A DNA stretch of 64,000 nucleotides, taken from contig NC_084763.1 in the NCBI RefSeq assembly GCF_028858725.1, positions 4,526,001 through 4,590,000 of the forward strand, written 5' to 3'. Made by a program: the position numbers and the translations under genes. Positions 1 through 12,902 of this stretch are shown piece by piece. The notes under the pieces were generated by a model, which worked only from the letters and a program-made list of their open reading frames with translations, was not told where the DNA came from and ran no database searches. Position 1 is the stretch's first letter. Every line of letters begins with the position of its first letter. The DNA comes from Colius striatus (taxonomy: Eukaryota; Chordata; Aves; Coliiformes; Coliidae).

Positions 1-3000
1 CTGTTTCCTCAGATTCATTTACAGAGCCACCCTGCCGGTACTAACACATCGAAGGCACTGTTAGAGGTTAGAATGCAAAATGATTAAGACAGCCAGAAAG
101 CAGCTATATGCTGGGGAATCAACATTTTAGTTGATAAAACAAGGCTGTGCTGAAGTCTGTGAACACAGAACATGCTGTTCTGTCAATAAACCCTTACCCT
201 CTTTTCCTTCTTAACTCCAGCTCCATTACAAGCTCACAGAATGGATGTTTCGTGGTAGCGCAGCTTTATCTATCAGTAAGTTGAGGTAATCAAGCTCAGG
301 TTCAGCCATGAAAACCTCTGTGACTTCAATAAATTGGAAAAAGCATAAGTCAAAACAGAACACGTCCTGCATTTGTTGTTGTAATGTGGTTGAGTTGTAA
401 AGAAACCCTCATTTAGGCAGCTCCAGATGCCAGGTTACTTGCAGCAGCCGACAGGTTACATCACAAAGAAACACACATTAATAGAAAGTTTCAAAAGCCT
501 AATATAGCTATGGTCTGTGCATTTTAACAGAGCAGTTTGTGCTGTGCATTCACCCTGCAGTAGCAGATGCCTTCTGTAGGAAGCTAGGAGCTAGGCAGCA
601 TTCTTCAGATGAAGGGCATGCTATTATACAAATACATACTCCCATAAAAACATGATCTGGGACAACTAAACAAGAAATTAAGGAATAACTTGTAAGGCTT
701 ATAAATAATTGAAAAGAGAATGTTCTAAAGTTCTGATGTGCCATAAAAGCTGAGTTTAGAAGGTGAAGAAATTATTTCAATTAAGCAGAACAAATGTCAG
801 CAATGAATGCCTCAGCATTTTAATGAATTCATCTGTAACACCACGGTGCACGCTGAGGCACAGAGCCAGTGGGGGTATACATATACAGACAAGTTATTTC
901 TGAATATAATTTGAACTGTATAAGAAACATCTACTCAGACTGGGGAAATGTTTCTTGAAACAAAATCTGCAAGAGCTCCAGAAATTTCTGATACTAAAGA
1001 ATTATGATATACAAAGGTGAAGCAGAAAATGGATCCAAAACCAGGGAACCAGTTTGGTCCGTGCATCTGAAAACCACTCCTTTAACTTGATTCCTAATGT
1101 ATATAAAGCAGTTTGGCAACAAAACAGTTCCACTCACAAAAGACAGCACTTAGCATCCCACAAAGGAGACAAGAACTGAACTTCCTTCCTGGAAAATGAC
1201 GTGTTAGAAAAGTTACTAGTCAGGTGAAAGACAATATGCCCCTCTAGCAAAACAATTGAGAGGGCAAAGGAGCCCTATATGCAAACATAATGGGTAAATA
1301 CAGCTGGTACCAAAATTATTTCTCCTCAGCAAAGTGACTGGAAAAGAATTAGAAGACAGTAAGTTTTAATTGAAACACTATCAATCTGCTGCCTGTTCAT
1401 AGCAGTACCTGCATTTCAATGACTATCACTGCTAGGACCCCAAAAATCCCTGTCAGTGTTTCAGAACACAACTGGTCACCCACCAGTGGTTTTACTGCTC
1501 TTGAAGCCATTTCTTATCCTACCTCTTTCAACAAACCTGACTGCCTCAACCTTAACTTATGACCCATTTCAATTCAATATTGGATTTGTTGTTAGCTTTG
1601 GTAAGTAGCAAATACATTACATCACTGGTGATTAAACAACCAGTGACGGTGTCCAATACTCCAGCACTCTGAATCCAAGGAAGCCAAGGTATGGGCTGCA
1701 TCATATGTATGTTATCAGTACATCGTATTGCACATTGTTTATTGGTTATCAGCTACAATAATTGTTCTATTTGGTTAATTCTTTTCCTGCATAAGAAAAG
1801 CAGCCTCACATGCTCCAATGATCAGCAGCACCAGACACAGTTCACGTTATGAGCTGTTGCCTGCAGATGTTACACTCGGCCTTTTCCCATCCACGTGTTC
1901 TCCTTGTACAGAGCCATACAGATCTTCCACAATCTGTGTGTAGTCCTTTGATGGATTGTTGACATCGTACTTAACCCTTTATTTAACTATTTGAAGGCCT
2001 CTATTACCTCAGTTGCACATCTCTACTAATTAGATTTTGTGGGTTTGAAACCTTCAATTATCATGTACAAATAAAGCCTTAATTAGTGTATAGCTGAGAT
2101 GTGAAACACATTCCTGTGGTTGGTTTAGGTCAAGATTAACAGAAAATATAAAGTAAACACACACACTGTTTGAAATTGTTAAGAGATGGAATCTCTCGCC
2201 ATCTCCAGCCATGAACCAAACCAGCAGTACTTCAGAACCGGCTTACAGGCAACTTTGTGTTCTTACCTGCACTCCTGGGGAGACACCACAGGATGGATCA
2301 TGTGTCTGGCAGCTTATGGCAATTCTCAAACTCCTAGGAATGTTAAAATGGGTTTTGAGTTAGGACAATCAAACTGACAAAGAAAATCTGTAAGCTTGAA
2401 GTACTTCAGAGGAACATTTAGCAGTATTATTTAACCTTATTTTTTATCTTGTTATTTTCTATGCAGTTTGGCAAAGCAAAATTACAGTTTCTAGATCACA
2501 AAGATAAATCTCCACTTTCTTGCTCCACAAAGAATTCAACTGGACCATGAGGACATAGTTTTCATAGATCTCACACCTGTCCTCAAAAAGACACTTTTGC
2601 ATGACTGCTTACTGTCATAGTAAGGCTCAGGAGAACGCTCAGGTGTCTCCCTGTGTCCTTCAGACACAGCAGAAGAAATGTCTGCAAATAATACCTTTCT
2701 ACTAAATTATTTCAACAAGTGAGCAATCCACAAGAAGATATATGTAAAGAGTTCCCCCAGGAGACTGTCAGGTGAAAGTTAATTCATGAACTTATGGAAA
2801 GAGATATTCACTAGACAAGATTAGGTCTGTTGGAGGCTTCATATGGGACAACTAGAATACCAAAGGCTTGTAGAAGAGAGAAAACTGAACTCTGACTGGA
2901 AAGCAGACTACAGCAATGACAAATAGGCAATGGTAGAAGCTGATAGGAAATCAGCACAACCAAAAAGCAAACAAAACACCGTGCAGTTGCTCAGCAATTT

Positions 3001-3710
3001 GTAAAACTGCAACTTCTGGCAAAGAAAGTGAGCTGTATGGACAAATATTTTGTATGGATCTGGCAGGCTGCAAATCAAACTCTCATTCTGAAGATTCAAG
3101 TGGTGAACAAATCAGTCAAATCTTTGAAATAGAAACCAAGAGAAGGTTTAATTACTGCACAGACAGAAGAATCAATTGTGATGTTTAAAAACACAGGGCA
3201 TGAGAAGCATAGAAAAACCAAGACCAAAAGAGAGACTTTTAAACAGTAACTGACACTGAAGATCACATTTAGCAATCCAAATTCTAATTAATGATTAGTA
3301 TTTTAAGTGATAGTAACACAAATGAATAAAATTTGAAGTGATGAGCAAGCAAAAGGGAACAGTGACCCACGACTTCACAGTCAGCTTTCTACCAAACCAG
3401 AGTACTTGCATGAGAAAGAGAGAAGTCATATCTGGGCAACAAGGTTTTGCACAACTAGATGAAGCACTGAAGCAGAGAAAAGCCAGTTTGTTTGTCAACC
3501 TGAGCACTGGAAACAAGAGCAACTTGTTCCACAGAGCCTGGAGAGTCACAGCTCAAGTTGGAGTTTAGAGACCAACAAGCCATATTCAGCTCCTGGTTGT
3601 GGAGCAGGAGAAGTCACAGAAAATATTCCAGCAAAAAAATGGACTAGCTGAAAGTAACATTGGAGCTAACCTTTTTAAAAGAGTAGGGAAAAAAATCATG
3701 ATTTCAGTAA
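1..3710. other. intergenic, no recognisable feature
   Basis: AT-rich single-copy-looking sequence. Open frames are short and show no recognisable domain. No repeat family was recognised. Confidence 0.6.
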
Positions 3711-4166
3711 TCATAGAAAAGTGCAAGTTGGAAGAGACATCCACAGGTCATCTAGGCCCATCCCCTGCTCAAAGCAGGGCCAGCTTCAAAACTAGACCAC
3801 GTGTCTCAGAGTCTCAGTCCACCAAGATTTGTAAGTCTTGGAGGTGAGAGACTCCACAGCTTCTCTGGGCTCTGTTCCCACGCTCGAGCACCACTTCTCG
3901 TGAAGAGTTTTCCCTTAATCCCACAGGAATTTCCATTGCAGCTACTTTTGCCCATTGCCCCTTGTCCTTTCACCATACATCTGAGACAACTCCATCTTCT
4001 CTACAGCCCCCCTTTAGGGAATGGAAAAGATGCAAATAGATCCCTAGATTCCACATGTTGACTGTCTCGAGGCTAAACCAATCCATGCCCTTCAGCCTCC
4101 CCACTACATCTCATGGTCCATGCCCAGACTCTATTAATGGCCCTCCACTGTCCTCACTCCAGTCTG
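3711..4166 (-). mobile_element. CR1 LINE fragment, old
   Basis: Starts with TCATAGAAAAGTGCAAGTTGGAAG, a decayed reverse complement of a CR1 3' end. Inside are recognisable CR1 blocks: CCATTGCCCCTTGTCCT, then TGTCTCGAGGCTAAACCAATCC and GGCCCTCCACTGTCC, in the order expected for a minus-strand copy. High divergence suggests an old insertion. Confidence 0.8.
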
Positions 4167-5512
4167 TCTCTTAACACTGGAGGGAATGGGGAAACACTGA
4201 CACTAGAGACTAATGGTATGGTAGTGTTGATCTCCAAGGAGTAAGGCTTTCATGGAGGTAAGTTACCAAGTACAAGTGGTTCCCCTTTATCATCAATAGA
4301 GACACACAGGTAAAGGAAGCAGCATATCCAGTGGTGTCTAATCAATTCACATTTGAAATCCCAGTTGCATTGCCTCCTGGCACAATCACTCTTTACACAA
4401 GGATTTCATACATTGCAAAGGCAATTAGTAAACCTGATACAAGTGGAAAGCACCTCAAAGCCTCCCAGTACCTAACTGCACTCAATATCACATCTTAAAA
4501 GCCACAAAACCAGAAAGAAGAGCTGGCTGGTTTGAGGAATACAGTGTATGGGGAGATACAGGATAAAGGAAAAATAACTTACACCTTTTCCCATGTATCA
4601 TGGATTTAAATTCTAACAAGAAAGAGGGAAAAAACCATCTATAAAGGACTTAGTAAAAGTTGAGTGACACTGTTCTAATTATACTGGATAATCTTAAAGC
4701 AAAGAAGTCTTTCCATATTATGCCTTTAAAGGGTTTAAAGAAAAGAAGAAAGCCACAAATTACCTTAAGAACTGAATCACTCTGAAGATTAACGATATTT
4801 AGCCAGAAAAGACTTCAAAGACACAAAGCATCCTTCCCAAATCCAATTCACTCTGCCACCCAGGAACAAGCAGGTTGGTTCTGCTGAACAACTGGCAAGG
4901 AGAGTACAGATTTCCTTGTTTATGGCAGTCAAACAAGCTGAAGCCAGTAGATTTCCACAGCAATTCCGCGGCGCTGACTTATCCGCAGGAAAGAAGCGAA
5001 CTGGCACCTGAGTGCCAAAGGAGTGTTCTAAGGACAATGTTAAAGAACTCTTCTGAGTTCAAATCCCTTCCCCAACATCCTGCTGCAAGTCAAGGAGACA
5101 TCACCAGGAGGCTGCTCTTCTCCACAGACAACAGGAACCAGCTGCTGGGCTGAGAGGCACCTGGTCGCTTTGGATCTTCTGGAGGATCAGCTCAGGATGC
5201 TGGGTCTCACTAAAGCAGTTCAGTTCCCTTCCTTAAGAAAGCCCATGAGAACAGTACCAAAGCTTTGGTAGTTGTCGGTTACCTTGACACCACCCATAGT
5301 ATAAGCCAAGTAAAAAGCAAAGAAATAATTGACTTACTGAAATCTGGAAAACAACCGCCCCGTTTCTAATGTTGTGAAGTGAACAGAAATAGAAGTGTGA
5401 TTTTTCTCTTTTATCCCCCCATCCTAGAATCAGATCTAAGAGATTTCTCACTCTTTGTCACACAGTTTTAGATGAGAACTTTGTGGTGAAGGCTCCGTTC
5501 TTTGAACAAGCC
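4167..5512. other. intergenic, small CpG cluster
   Basis: No gene recognised. Five CpG dinucleotides fall in about 32 bases at 4967-4998 (CCGCGGCGC and following), which stands out in this CpG-poor region. A strong donor-like TGGAG|GTAAGT lies at 4258 with no supporting frame. Confidence 0.5.
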
Positions 5513-5668
5513 TCATAGAATCATAGAATGGTAGGGGTTGGAAGGGACCTTTAGAGATCACCCAGACCAATCCCTCTGCAGAAGCAGGTCCCACCTAAGT
5601 CAGGTCACATAGGAAGGTGTCCAGGTGGGTCTTGAAGACCTCCAGGGAAGGAGACAATCCTCACATTT
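5513..5668 (-). mobile_element. CR1 LINE 3' fragment
   Basis: TCATAGAATCATAGAATGG then the GGGGTTGGAAGGGACC block and CCAGGTGGGTCTTGAAGACC: the reverse complement of a CR1 3' end, close to the copies at 50844 and 55684 and therefore the same younger subfamily. Confidence 0.92.
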
Positions 5669-6480
5669 GGTTGAGGACTATGTTTGTTATAACATCCATC
5701 CCTCCTGTGTGGCCTCCCACTAGATTCCAATCTTGGGCCCTTTCTGACCCTTTAGGATTACTGCATTTAACTTCACTAAGGATGCAAGTTCAGTGGGCTT
5801 CCCACATCATTGCTCTTCTCCGCTTTTTCAATGACTGTCCTCACTTCTTCAGAAAGGCTTGAAGTACAGATTCATGATGTCCCCCGTGAGAGAGCTATAA
5901 AGAAGGAAATAATGTTTCCACAGGCAGATTATAGACTGGAGAAGTTAGGGCTGGATGAAAAGTACCTCTGACTTCTTAAATCTGTTTAACAGCCCACACC
6001 AAAAATCCTGCTGCTCTGAGCCAGCCAACCAAAAGATATATAAAGGATGGAGGGGAAGATACTGTAATCACTAAACAAAAGAAACCTGTAAATACAGCCA
6101 TGGAGTGCCTCTCCAACAATGCACTTTCATGCAGATAAACTCATCTCCTTTGCACAATAACAATCCCTCGAGATTAATACTGCAAACGATATGCCACTGT
6201 GGGAATAAACCAGCAGATTAGAATCAGAAAGGATTATTTATGTAAAAGAACTACATTGTTTATTATTTAGTTTGTAGAGTAGGTTCTGGAAAGTCTCTGA
6301 GGAACGATAAACTCTGCACCTTTATGCTAATTTCTTATACCACTGAAAGGCAGACACCCAGTGACTGCTCTGTTTCAGGCATTTTTATACTGTGTGGCAT
6401 TTTCCTTCAAGTTATGGCAGCAGTTCTCATATCACATGGAGAAAACTTTCTGTCCTTCAGAGTAACAAAACACTTGAAAA
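5669..6480. other. intergenic, no recognisable feature
   Basis: AT-rich sequence without a recognised gene or repeat. Confidence 0.5.
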
Positions 6481-6600
6481 CATAGAATCACAGGATCGTT
6501 TAGGCTGGAAAAAAAACCCCTCAGGATCACATCCAACGGTTGACCCAGCACTGCCACATCAACCACTAAACCATGTCCCTAAATGAATGCCTCTAGAGCA
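6481..6600 (-). mobile_element. CR1 LINE 3' fragment, diverged
   Basis: CATAGAATCACAGGATCG, TTAGGCTGGAA and ACCCAGCACTGCCACATCAACCACTAAACCATGTCCCTAA form the known block order of one CR1 subfamily 3' end, read on the minus strand. A short A-run follows at 6600. Confidence 0.8.
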
Positions 6601-7240
6601 AAAAAAATACAAAATACAAACCCAAAAGACTCACCACACCACGTACTTATTCCAGCTGCAGGAGTGCAACAGCATAGCAACACTGACAACTGGCAACCTC
6701 CTCTCCAGCTATTTCACCAAGGACCACACAGTGATCAAGTACTGGCTCTCAGTCTTGGTACAGGCAGGTACATCCTGAATAGGTTCATGTCACATCAAAT
6801 ATTTCCACAGAACATAAGATATGTTCAAACTGAGTTACAAGAAAGGCCTCAGATAGAAGGGCTATTTCAAGCAGGGTCCCTGAAACAGTTTTCCAGGGAT
6901 GGAAAACCGGCTCCTTATTAAAAACAAACTGAAACAGACACAAAAGGCTGATGTTTCTCATTAATGGGGCTAAGGACTTTCAACACTGAAAGGAATGATG
7001 TTTTCTAGGATCCTTGTTTTTAATTCAGTAACATTTCAGCAGAGCCTGAGATGACTTTGACACAAAAGCTCTAACTTTGTGCAGTACACGAGGCTAGAGA
7101 TGGCAATATTGGGTCTTTAGAGAGCTCCTTCTAAAGTTGCAAAATTCAATGAAAAATAGTGCAGTTCTTCCTTTTTGATAGGCACAAGTATTCTCTTCCA
7201 TCCCTAGAAAAAGCTATAAAGTGATATTCTGTGACAATAC
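6601..7240. other. intergenic, no recognisable feature
   Basis: No gene or repeat family recognised. Open frames here are short and lack similarity to anything I know. Confidence 0.5.
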
Positions 7241-7399
7241 CTTGAATTGATATTTCAAAGGGCTTCCTTTGAAAGAATGATTTATAGTTCACAAAGAGCA
7301 ACGGGTCTTTTATCAAAGAAAATGGATTCCTTTTCTGAACCACAATGAAAAGATTGATGATATCCCAGACCACATCTCCATTTTTGAGAGCTGTGTAGT
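7241..7399 (-). other. exon-like open segment, unknown
   Basis: On the minus strand, a branchpoint-like TACTGAC and a pyrimidine stretch ending TCTTTCAG precede 159 bases open in one frame (52 codons plus split ends), followed by CAAG|GTATTG. Both intron phases would be 1, so it could be skipped without shifting frame. The translation begins YTALKNGDVVWDI and ends KPFEISIQ; I do not recognise it. No adjoining exons were found, so this may be chance in AT-rich DNA or a relic of a lost gene. Confidence 0.2.
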
Positions 7400-10300
7400 C
7401 TGAAAGACAACAGTTACAGTCAGTACTTCACTGCAAATAACTCACATACTAATTAAGAGTGAAGTTCTCATAGTGGCTCCTGGAGGCCAGAAAGGGATAT
7501 TATGACACAAGCGAGTTTGTGATGTAATATATCTTATCCCCTCGGTACATATTAAGAATAACAAGAATGGTTTTAAGCAGTAAGTGCACATGACAAAACA
7601 GCAAAAATCACATAGATCAAAGGATCTCAAATGTGTCAGTGTGTTGGTTTCTTTTCTTATCAGGACTAAGAAGATGCATATATGTAAAAGTGTGCTCCGT
7701 GTATGAATGTGAAGATGCTTCTAGCTTGATCATATCCCCTTCCTCAGTTCAGTAATGAAATGTCTATCAACTCTTCATTTGGACCACAGACTGTATGGAC
7801 AGGCTTTCCAAAACTACTGGCCAGTCAAGGGAAAAAACATGCAAATTGTGTTACCTTCAGAGCCATTTAGGAGGAAAAAAAACCCCAAAGGAAATTACCT
7901 TTCTTTGTCAACTGACTCCATCATTACTGATGTTTCAAAGCAGTGTTTTCCCAGACAGTCAATAGCTAATATCTTAAGTGATAGATAACATTTAGCTAGC
8001 CTCAACAAAATAGAGAATACATGTGTTGTTACATGTATAGAAGAGAGGTAAATGCAAGAGGGTACGGAAGAAAGCAGCCAACCCACATTGGCATTTGCTG
8101 TTATGTCGGCACACATTGTCCTCAAGACACAGCAGATCTGTGGAGAAGCAAACAGCTTCCCAACTGGATGAGACTTGCTAAGGGTGGCACCTCTCAATCC
8201 TCCACATAACCAGTATAATTGATCTAGTTTCATCATCTTGTGTCCATCTGCTAAAGCCTTATAAGTTACCGGAGGTGGGAGACTCCATCATCACTTTCTT
8301 GTATATATCTCCTCCCTCCCTCAAATCCCAAACCGTTTTCTTTGGCTTGTGAGCTCATGGCCAAGGCTGTATCATAACCCCTGGTACTGAACAACTGAAG
8401 AAGATCAGACTTAGCAGGAAGCCATAGCACTTTATAAGAAAATAACACACAGGTTTTTGTTAGCTTAACCAGCTAGACACTGAGAAAGAAGATAAAATTA
8501 AAACGGAACACTTTTCCCAAGCTTCTCATACCCCTAGAAGATCCAAAGACAATGCTGTTTGTTTACCAGTGCCTGTTTTTATAATGCTGTGCCACTCTCA
8601 TTGTGCAGGGGCAGAACCACAGGGGGATCAGAATCCTGCTTCTCTACTGTTCCCTTTGTTTTCTTGTTCTGTTGTTGTTCTTGTTGCCATCTCTGTGCTT
8701 TGTTCTTTTGGGTTAATGTGGCATGTCTCCAACACAGCTTTGGAAAATAACTATAATGTGATTTGGGTTTAGTATCATTAAACCTGATTAGCAAGGAGAG
8801 CTCATGAAAATCCATAATTACCTCATGAAACAAAAAAGACATGGTTTTTTTTTGCCAGGAAACTACAAAGAACTTCACTTCCATTTAACTATATGGGCTA
8901 CTTGAGAAAAGTTCTTGTCACGTTGCTTTCCCTCTGCACTTCTCTGTGCCTTGTAAATACCATATAATACCAAAATCTGCTGAAAACATCAATCTTCTCT
9001 CAAAGCTGATTTCTAATATAAAACCAAATATACAGCCTCTGTTTAAAAATAAATAAGGAGCCATGGAGAGCATAATGCATCTTGATGGATGTGCTGGTGC
9101 TTTGGGCACAAGGCTGGACTGTGTCACTAAATCTATAACAATAAAAACAAATTTGCAGCTGAGCAAAAGCACAATGTGGCTAACATCCACACAGCTAAAC
9201 TGTTTAGCATCCTTAAACACAGGCATTGCAGAGGGTATCTTCCAGCAGTTTCAGGACTCTCCCCCACAACCCCACTTCACTGTGGATGTATTGTTTCTTG
9301 AGAAGGGGAGACTACTGCTCGGAACGTTGGGAGTAGAGGCATAAGAAACTTTAGTCCAAGACGTAGACCAAAACATGTTCTTCCACACACTCAATTTCAT
9401 TTAACTTTTACTAGAGGACAAGCTCTGCCTGTAGGTTTTTTGGTGTGTTTTTAGTTGCAAATTAAGCAGAGATCAGCCTTTGCATCAATTGCTGCTTGAA
9501 AGGCTCTTTCTTACCAAGGTTTTGTCCCCCACTGCATCAGGAAAGGGTTTGGGACATCTCCACTGCTGTGCTCCATGGATAAGCACTCCCACAATCCCAT
9601 CTTTTGAGTTTTGACAAGCCCAGCAGCATTCTTGTTTGATTTTTCCAGTAATATGGTCCTGAGAGAATGAGCTTGCCTGGAGTTGGCGTAAGCAAAACCT
9701 GGCTTTCCTTTGCACTATTATTTTAAGACATTCCCAGCCTCTGTAGAGGCTTGTGTGTCCATAACCCTGGTTTTAAGCTAGTGGGTGTTCTTGAGCTACA
9801 AATACCATAGTCTTCTTACCACAGAGCTCTCATATCTGCTCAGCACAAGGTGAATATTTCCCCATCTTCCAGACAGGGACAAATCAGCAATGCCTGCGCA
9901 ATGCTTGCACCTGTGCACATGCTAAATACCATCCAGGAGCTTAAGTGTCCTCTCTTCCTCAATGACAATTGGGTCTTCAGCCTGGAAAGCTGCCCTTGAA
10001 GTGCCCTAACATGTAAATTTAGAGATGCAGGTGGAAATACATGCTGTAAAATAATGTTTGAGGAACTCTCCAGCCCTAGGCAGTGAAGGTAAAAAACATT
10101 GACAATTTCAGTAGTGAAATACTGAGTTTAGGAACTGGACCAAAGTCACCTTCATTGAAGAAGTAGTAAGCAAACTGTGTTGCTTGTCTTCAAAGCAGGT
10201 AAAATTCCACTCACACATTTGCCCCCTACATGCAGCATGATCATGATATATAAATCATATGAAAATAACAAGCTTACTTCAGAAGGTCTCAGGCTTGCCT

Positions 10301-10490
10301 CTCCTGCACAGATTTATAGGGGCACACAAATACAACTGATAAAATACCTAGTTAAAACCCTGTGCTCTTCTCCTCCATTCCAGTCTTGATTAACCAAGGA
10401 GAAACTAAAACCTGCATATTAACACTCTGGCCAATCTCTTTTTCACTCCATCATATCAGAACCTTACAAACTGGAAGCCAAGTTACAGCT
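7400..10490. other. intergenic, no recognisable feature
   Basis: About 3.1 kb without a recognised gene or repeat. Several open frames of 60-113 codons overlap on both strands, as expected by chance. Confidence 0.5.
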
Positions 10491-10556
10491 TAGAATCATG
10501 GAATACCCCGAGTTAGAGGAGACTCACGAGGATCATTTTGTCCAGCTTCACCTATG
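10491..10556 (-). mobile_element. CR1 LINE 3' end, short
   Basis: TAGAATCATGGAATACCCCG, then GAGTTAGAGGAGACTCACGAGGATCAT, matches the reverse complement of a CR1 3' end (the GAGTTGGAGGGGACCCACGAGGATCAT type). It may be the 3' end of the same element as 10690-11480. Confidence 0.75.
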
Positions 10557-10689
10557 ACAATAACCCTCCATTTTTTGTCCATGGAGGTGGTCACAAAGTG
10601 AGGGATAGGCTGGCCTGGTCTCAGTGATTCATCTAAGTACAGATGCATCATCATCTGCCTCATCACATCCCTGTCCTTCCAGTTTCAGG

Positions 10690-11480
10690 CTTGTCATCTG
10701 TTGTCTAAAGGCTTCTGGGGAGGCAAGGTAGGCAAGGAGGAGCTTCTCCCACTGTCACAAGCAGACACTTGTTACCCTCTGTGCCTTAAGTCACTACCTT
10801 CTACCTGGTGGGGAGAGGGTACAGGTGTTCTACCTACTTGACATTTCTTCTCCAGAGAGAGCAGAGTTAGCCTCCTCCTCAGAGCATCCTCCCAGATGCT
10901 CTTCTGCCTGTCCCCTTCCTCCTGAAGCTCAGCCACCAAGCTGAGCAGATATTCTACCTGGGCACATCTCCATTAGGCCTTCTACCTACTGCCCTCAGAC
11001 ACCAGTAGAAACCCCTGGCATACCCTGCCAGACAGAGACCAGGAAGACTGCATGTTTGTTCCCTCGGAAGCTCTGTCTGGGTAGCTGCATCACTCCCAGG
11101 GGGTGTGAATCCCACAGAAAACACAGAGGACAGTTTTCTGCTGGGTGGTTACCATTGCCTGAACTCCCTGTGGGTGGATAGTGATTGGTGCCAAGGGACT
11201 GGAGGCAGCCTGGCTGGTGAATCTCCCAGCACACTGGTCTCCTCTGGCAGCTAGTAGTCCTTGCTTCCACCTGGCCTCTCCACAAACACAGCCCAAGGGC
11301 TTCGGGCACCCAGAAACCTTTTCAGACACCCTGTAGGTAGCTCCTAAGTCTTGCACTCCTCTCAGCATGCAGCTGCTGGCATCAGCTTCTATATTCACAG
11401 AGCTGAAAACTCTACCATCAACTAACACAGGAGTTGGACAAGCGAGGCAAAGAGTGTTTGTGTGTTGAACCACCACTGAA
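10690..11480 (-). mobile_element. possible CR1 5'/ORF1-like remnant
   Basis: On the minus strand, 10870-10970 translates to a segment with LLSLVAELQEEGDRQKSI, resembling the coiled-coil part of avian CR1 ORF1 (VAELREEVERLRSI type). It is followed by a PVPSPHQVEGSDLR-like stretch. Upstream, 11090-11476 is open for 128 codons without recognised similarity. The match rests on memory of the family and the frame is broken. Confidence 0.35.
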
Positions 11481-12849
11481 CAGCTCCACAGCCAGGACAG
11501 AGCTGTTAAAGATACCTTGGAAGCTGTATGGACACTTATGCATTAAAGTACCTAATACTTAAGAACCTCCATCTAAGTTCCAGTGAGACCAATAGAAAGA
11601 TTGCAAAGTAGAAGCTGAATCAGGCACTACTTCACAACATTCAAGTGCATGTTACAAACCTGTAGAGCTTTATCACACAAACTCAGCTGATGGAAACATC
11701 ATTTACACTTGGCACTTCCCTGTCACCAGGTAGTAGTATAAACGAGTGAAAACCCCACCTACTAGATTAATGGTGAACACAGACAAGGGACAGTCTCTTA
11801 ATTTAGTAGCAGTGGAAAGTCTGAAACAACCTTCAAGTGTCACCAGCAAAGGCAATGCAGGAATTCTCCCTCCTTCACGACACAGTTCTGTCAGTCAGCT
11901 GCAAACAGCAGTTACCAGTCCTTTTCTTTATTATTTGTGAAGAATCAAAACTTTCTGAGAATGATAAATGCCTCCTTGAAAAATGCAATGCTCAGTTCTG
12001 CTCAATTTGCACTGTTGGGTGTGGGGTTTGAAAGAGAACACAGAGCTTCTCATTTAATTCACTGACCAGGGCAAAGACATATGTCCTCACACCTTCATTG
12101 AAATAAACAGGAAAGTTAACATTGTTAGCAACATTAAGAAACACACTCACACTCATTTAAATTGTTCTGAAACAAAACAGAGGCAAAAAAAGAAGATGCA
12201 TTCAGAGGCTGACCTTTGAGAATTCTGGCTTCATTAACATTTCAAACAGCACAGCACAAAATTAAGACAGGAAATAGACCTGCAATGCTATTTGACTGCA
12301 GCAATATATATCATTAACATGCCCATAATTAACAGGATACCAATGTTTGTCCCATTGTCTCTGCTAATAATGGTGCAACACGCAAATGGGATTTCTCCTG
12401 GCAAAACTGGAAGGGATATTTAAGTTTATTCTACCACTTCAGCATACTGAGTAAAGTCAAACGAGCCCCTTTGTGCTCTTTGAAAGGAATGTCCTCCATG
12501 CCTATCCTCACAGGGTCACAGCCTGTATAGGGTTGTATGCAGGTTTGGGGTGTTCAACATACACACACAGAGATGGCATTTCTGCTACTGTTTGCCCAGA
12601 TGTTTCTGCAACCTGTTAGACCTCACTGCTGGAAAGCATTGCTGTGATATTCAGTGTAGACTCAATATCTATCCTTTGCGGTGTTTGTATTCCCAAGCTG
12701 TGGCACCTGTAGGCATCTTCATCATAGGCTGACAGGTTGTAGGGCTTGCAATCTGGTAAACCCTAGCCCTGTTTTCTAATAGAGATATGAGATGCAGTAG
12801 AAACTTCTTGACAGTGTCCTGTCTCTTCCCAGTGTGCAGCAAAGGGCTG
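11481..12849. other. intergenic, no recognisable feature
   Basis: AT-rich; no gene or repeat recognised. Confidence 0.5.
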
Positions 12850-12902
12850 GGTGTGACAAACTCTTCAAGTGTCACTGCCAGAACTCTACGGTTCTGTGAT
12901 TA
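12850..12902 (+). mobile_element. CR1 3' end, strongly decayed
   Basis: CACTGCCAGAACTCTACGGTTCTGTGAT resembles the CR1 3' end (CCTACGATTCTGTGAT). The sequence upstream no longer aligns by eye. Confidence 0.4.

Noticed and set aside
7895..8236. 113-codon minus frame ending at a GTAATT donor, considered as the exon before 7241-7399
   Set aside because: Its donor would be phase 2, which does not match the phase 1 acceptor at 7399, and joining gives an early stop.
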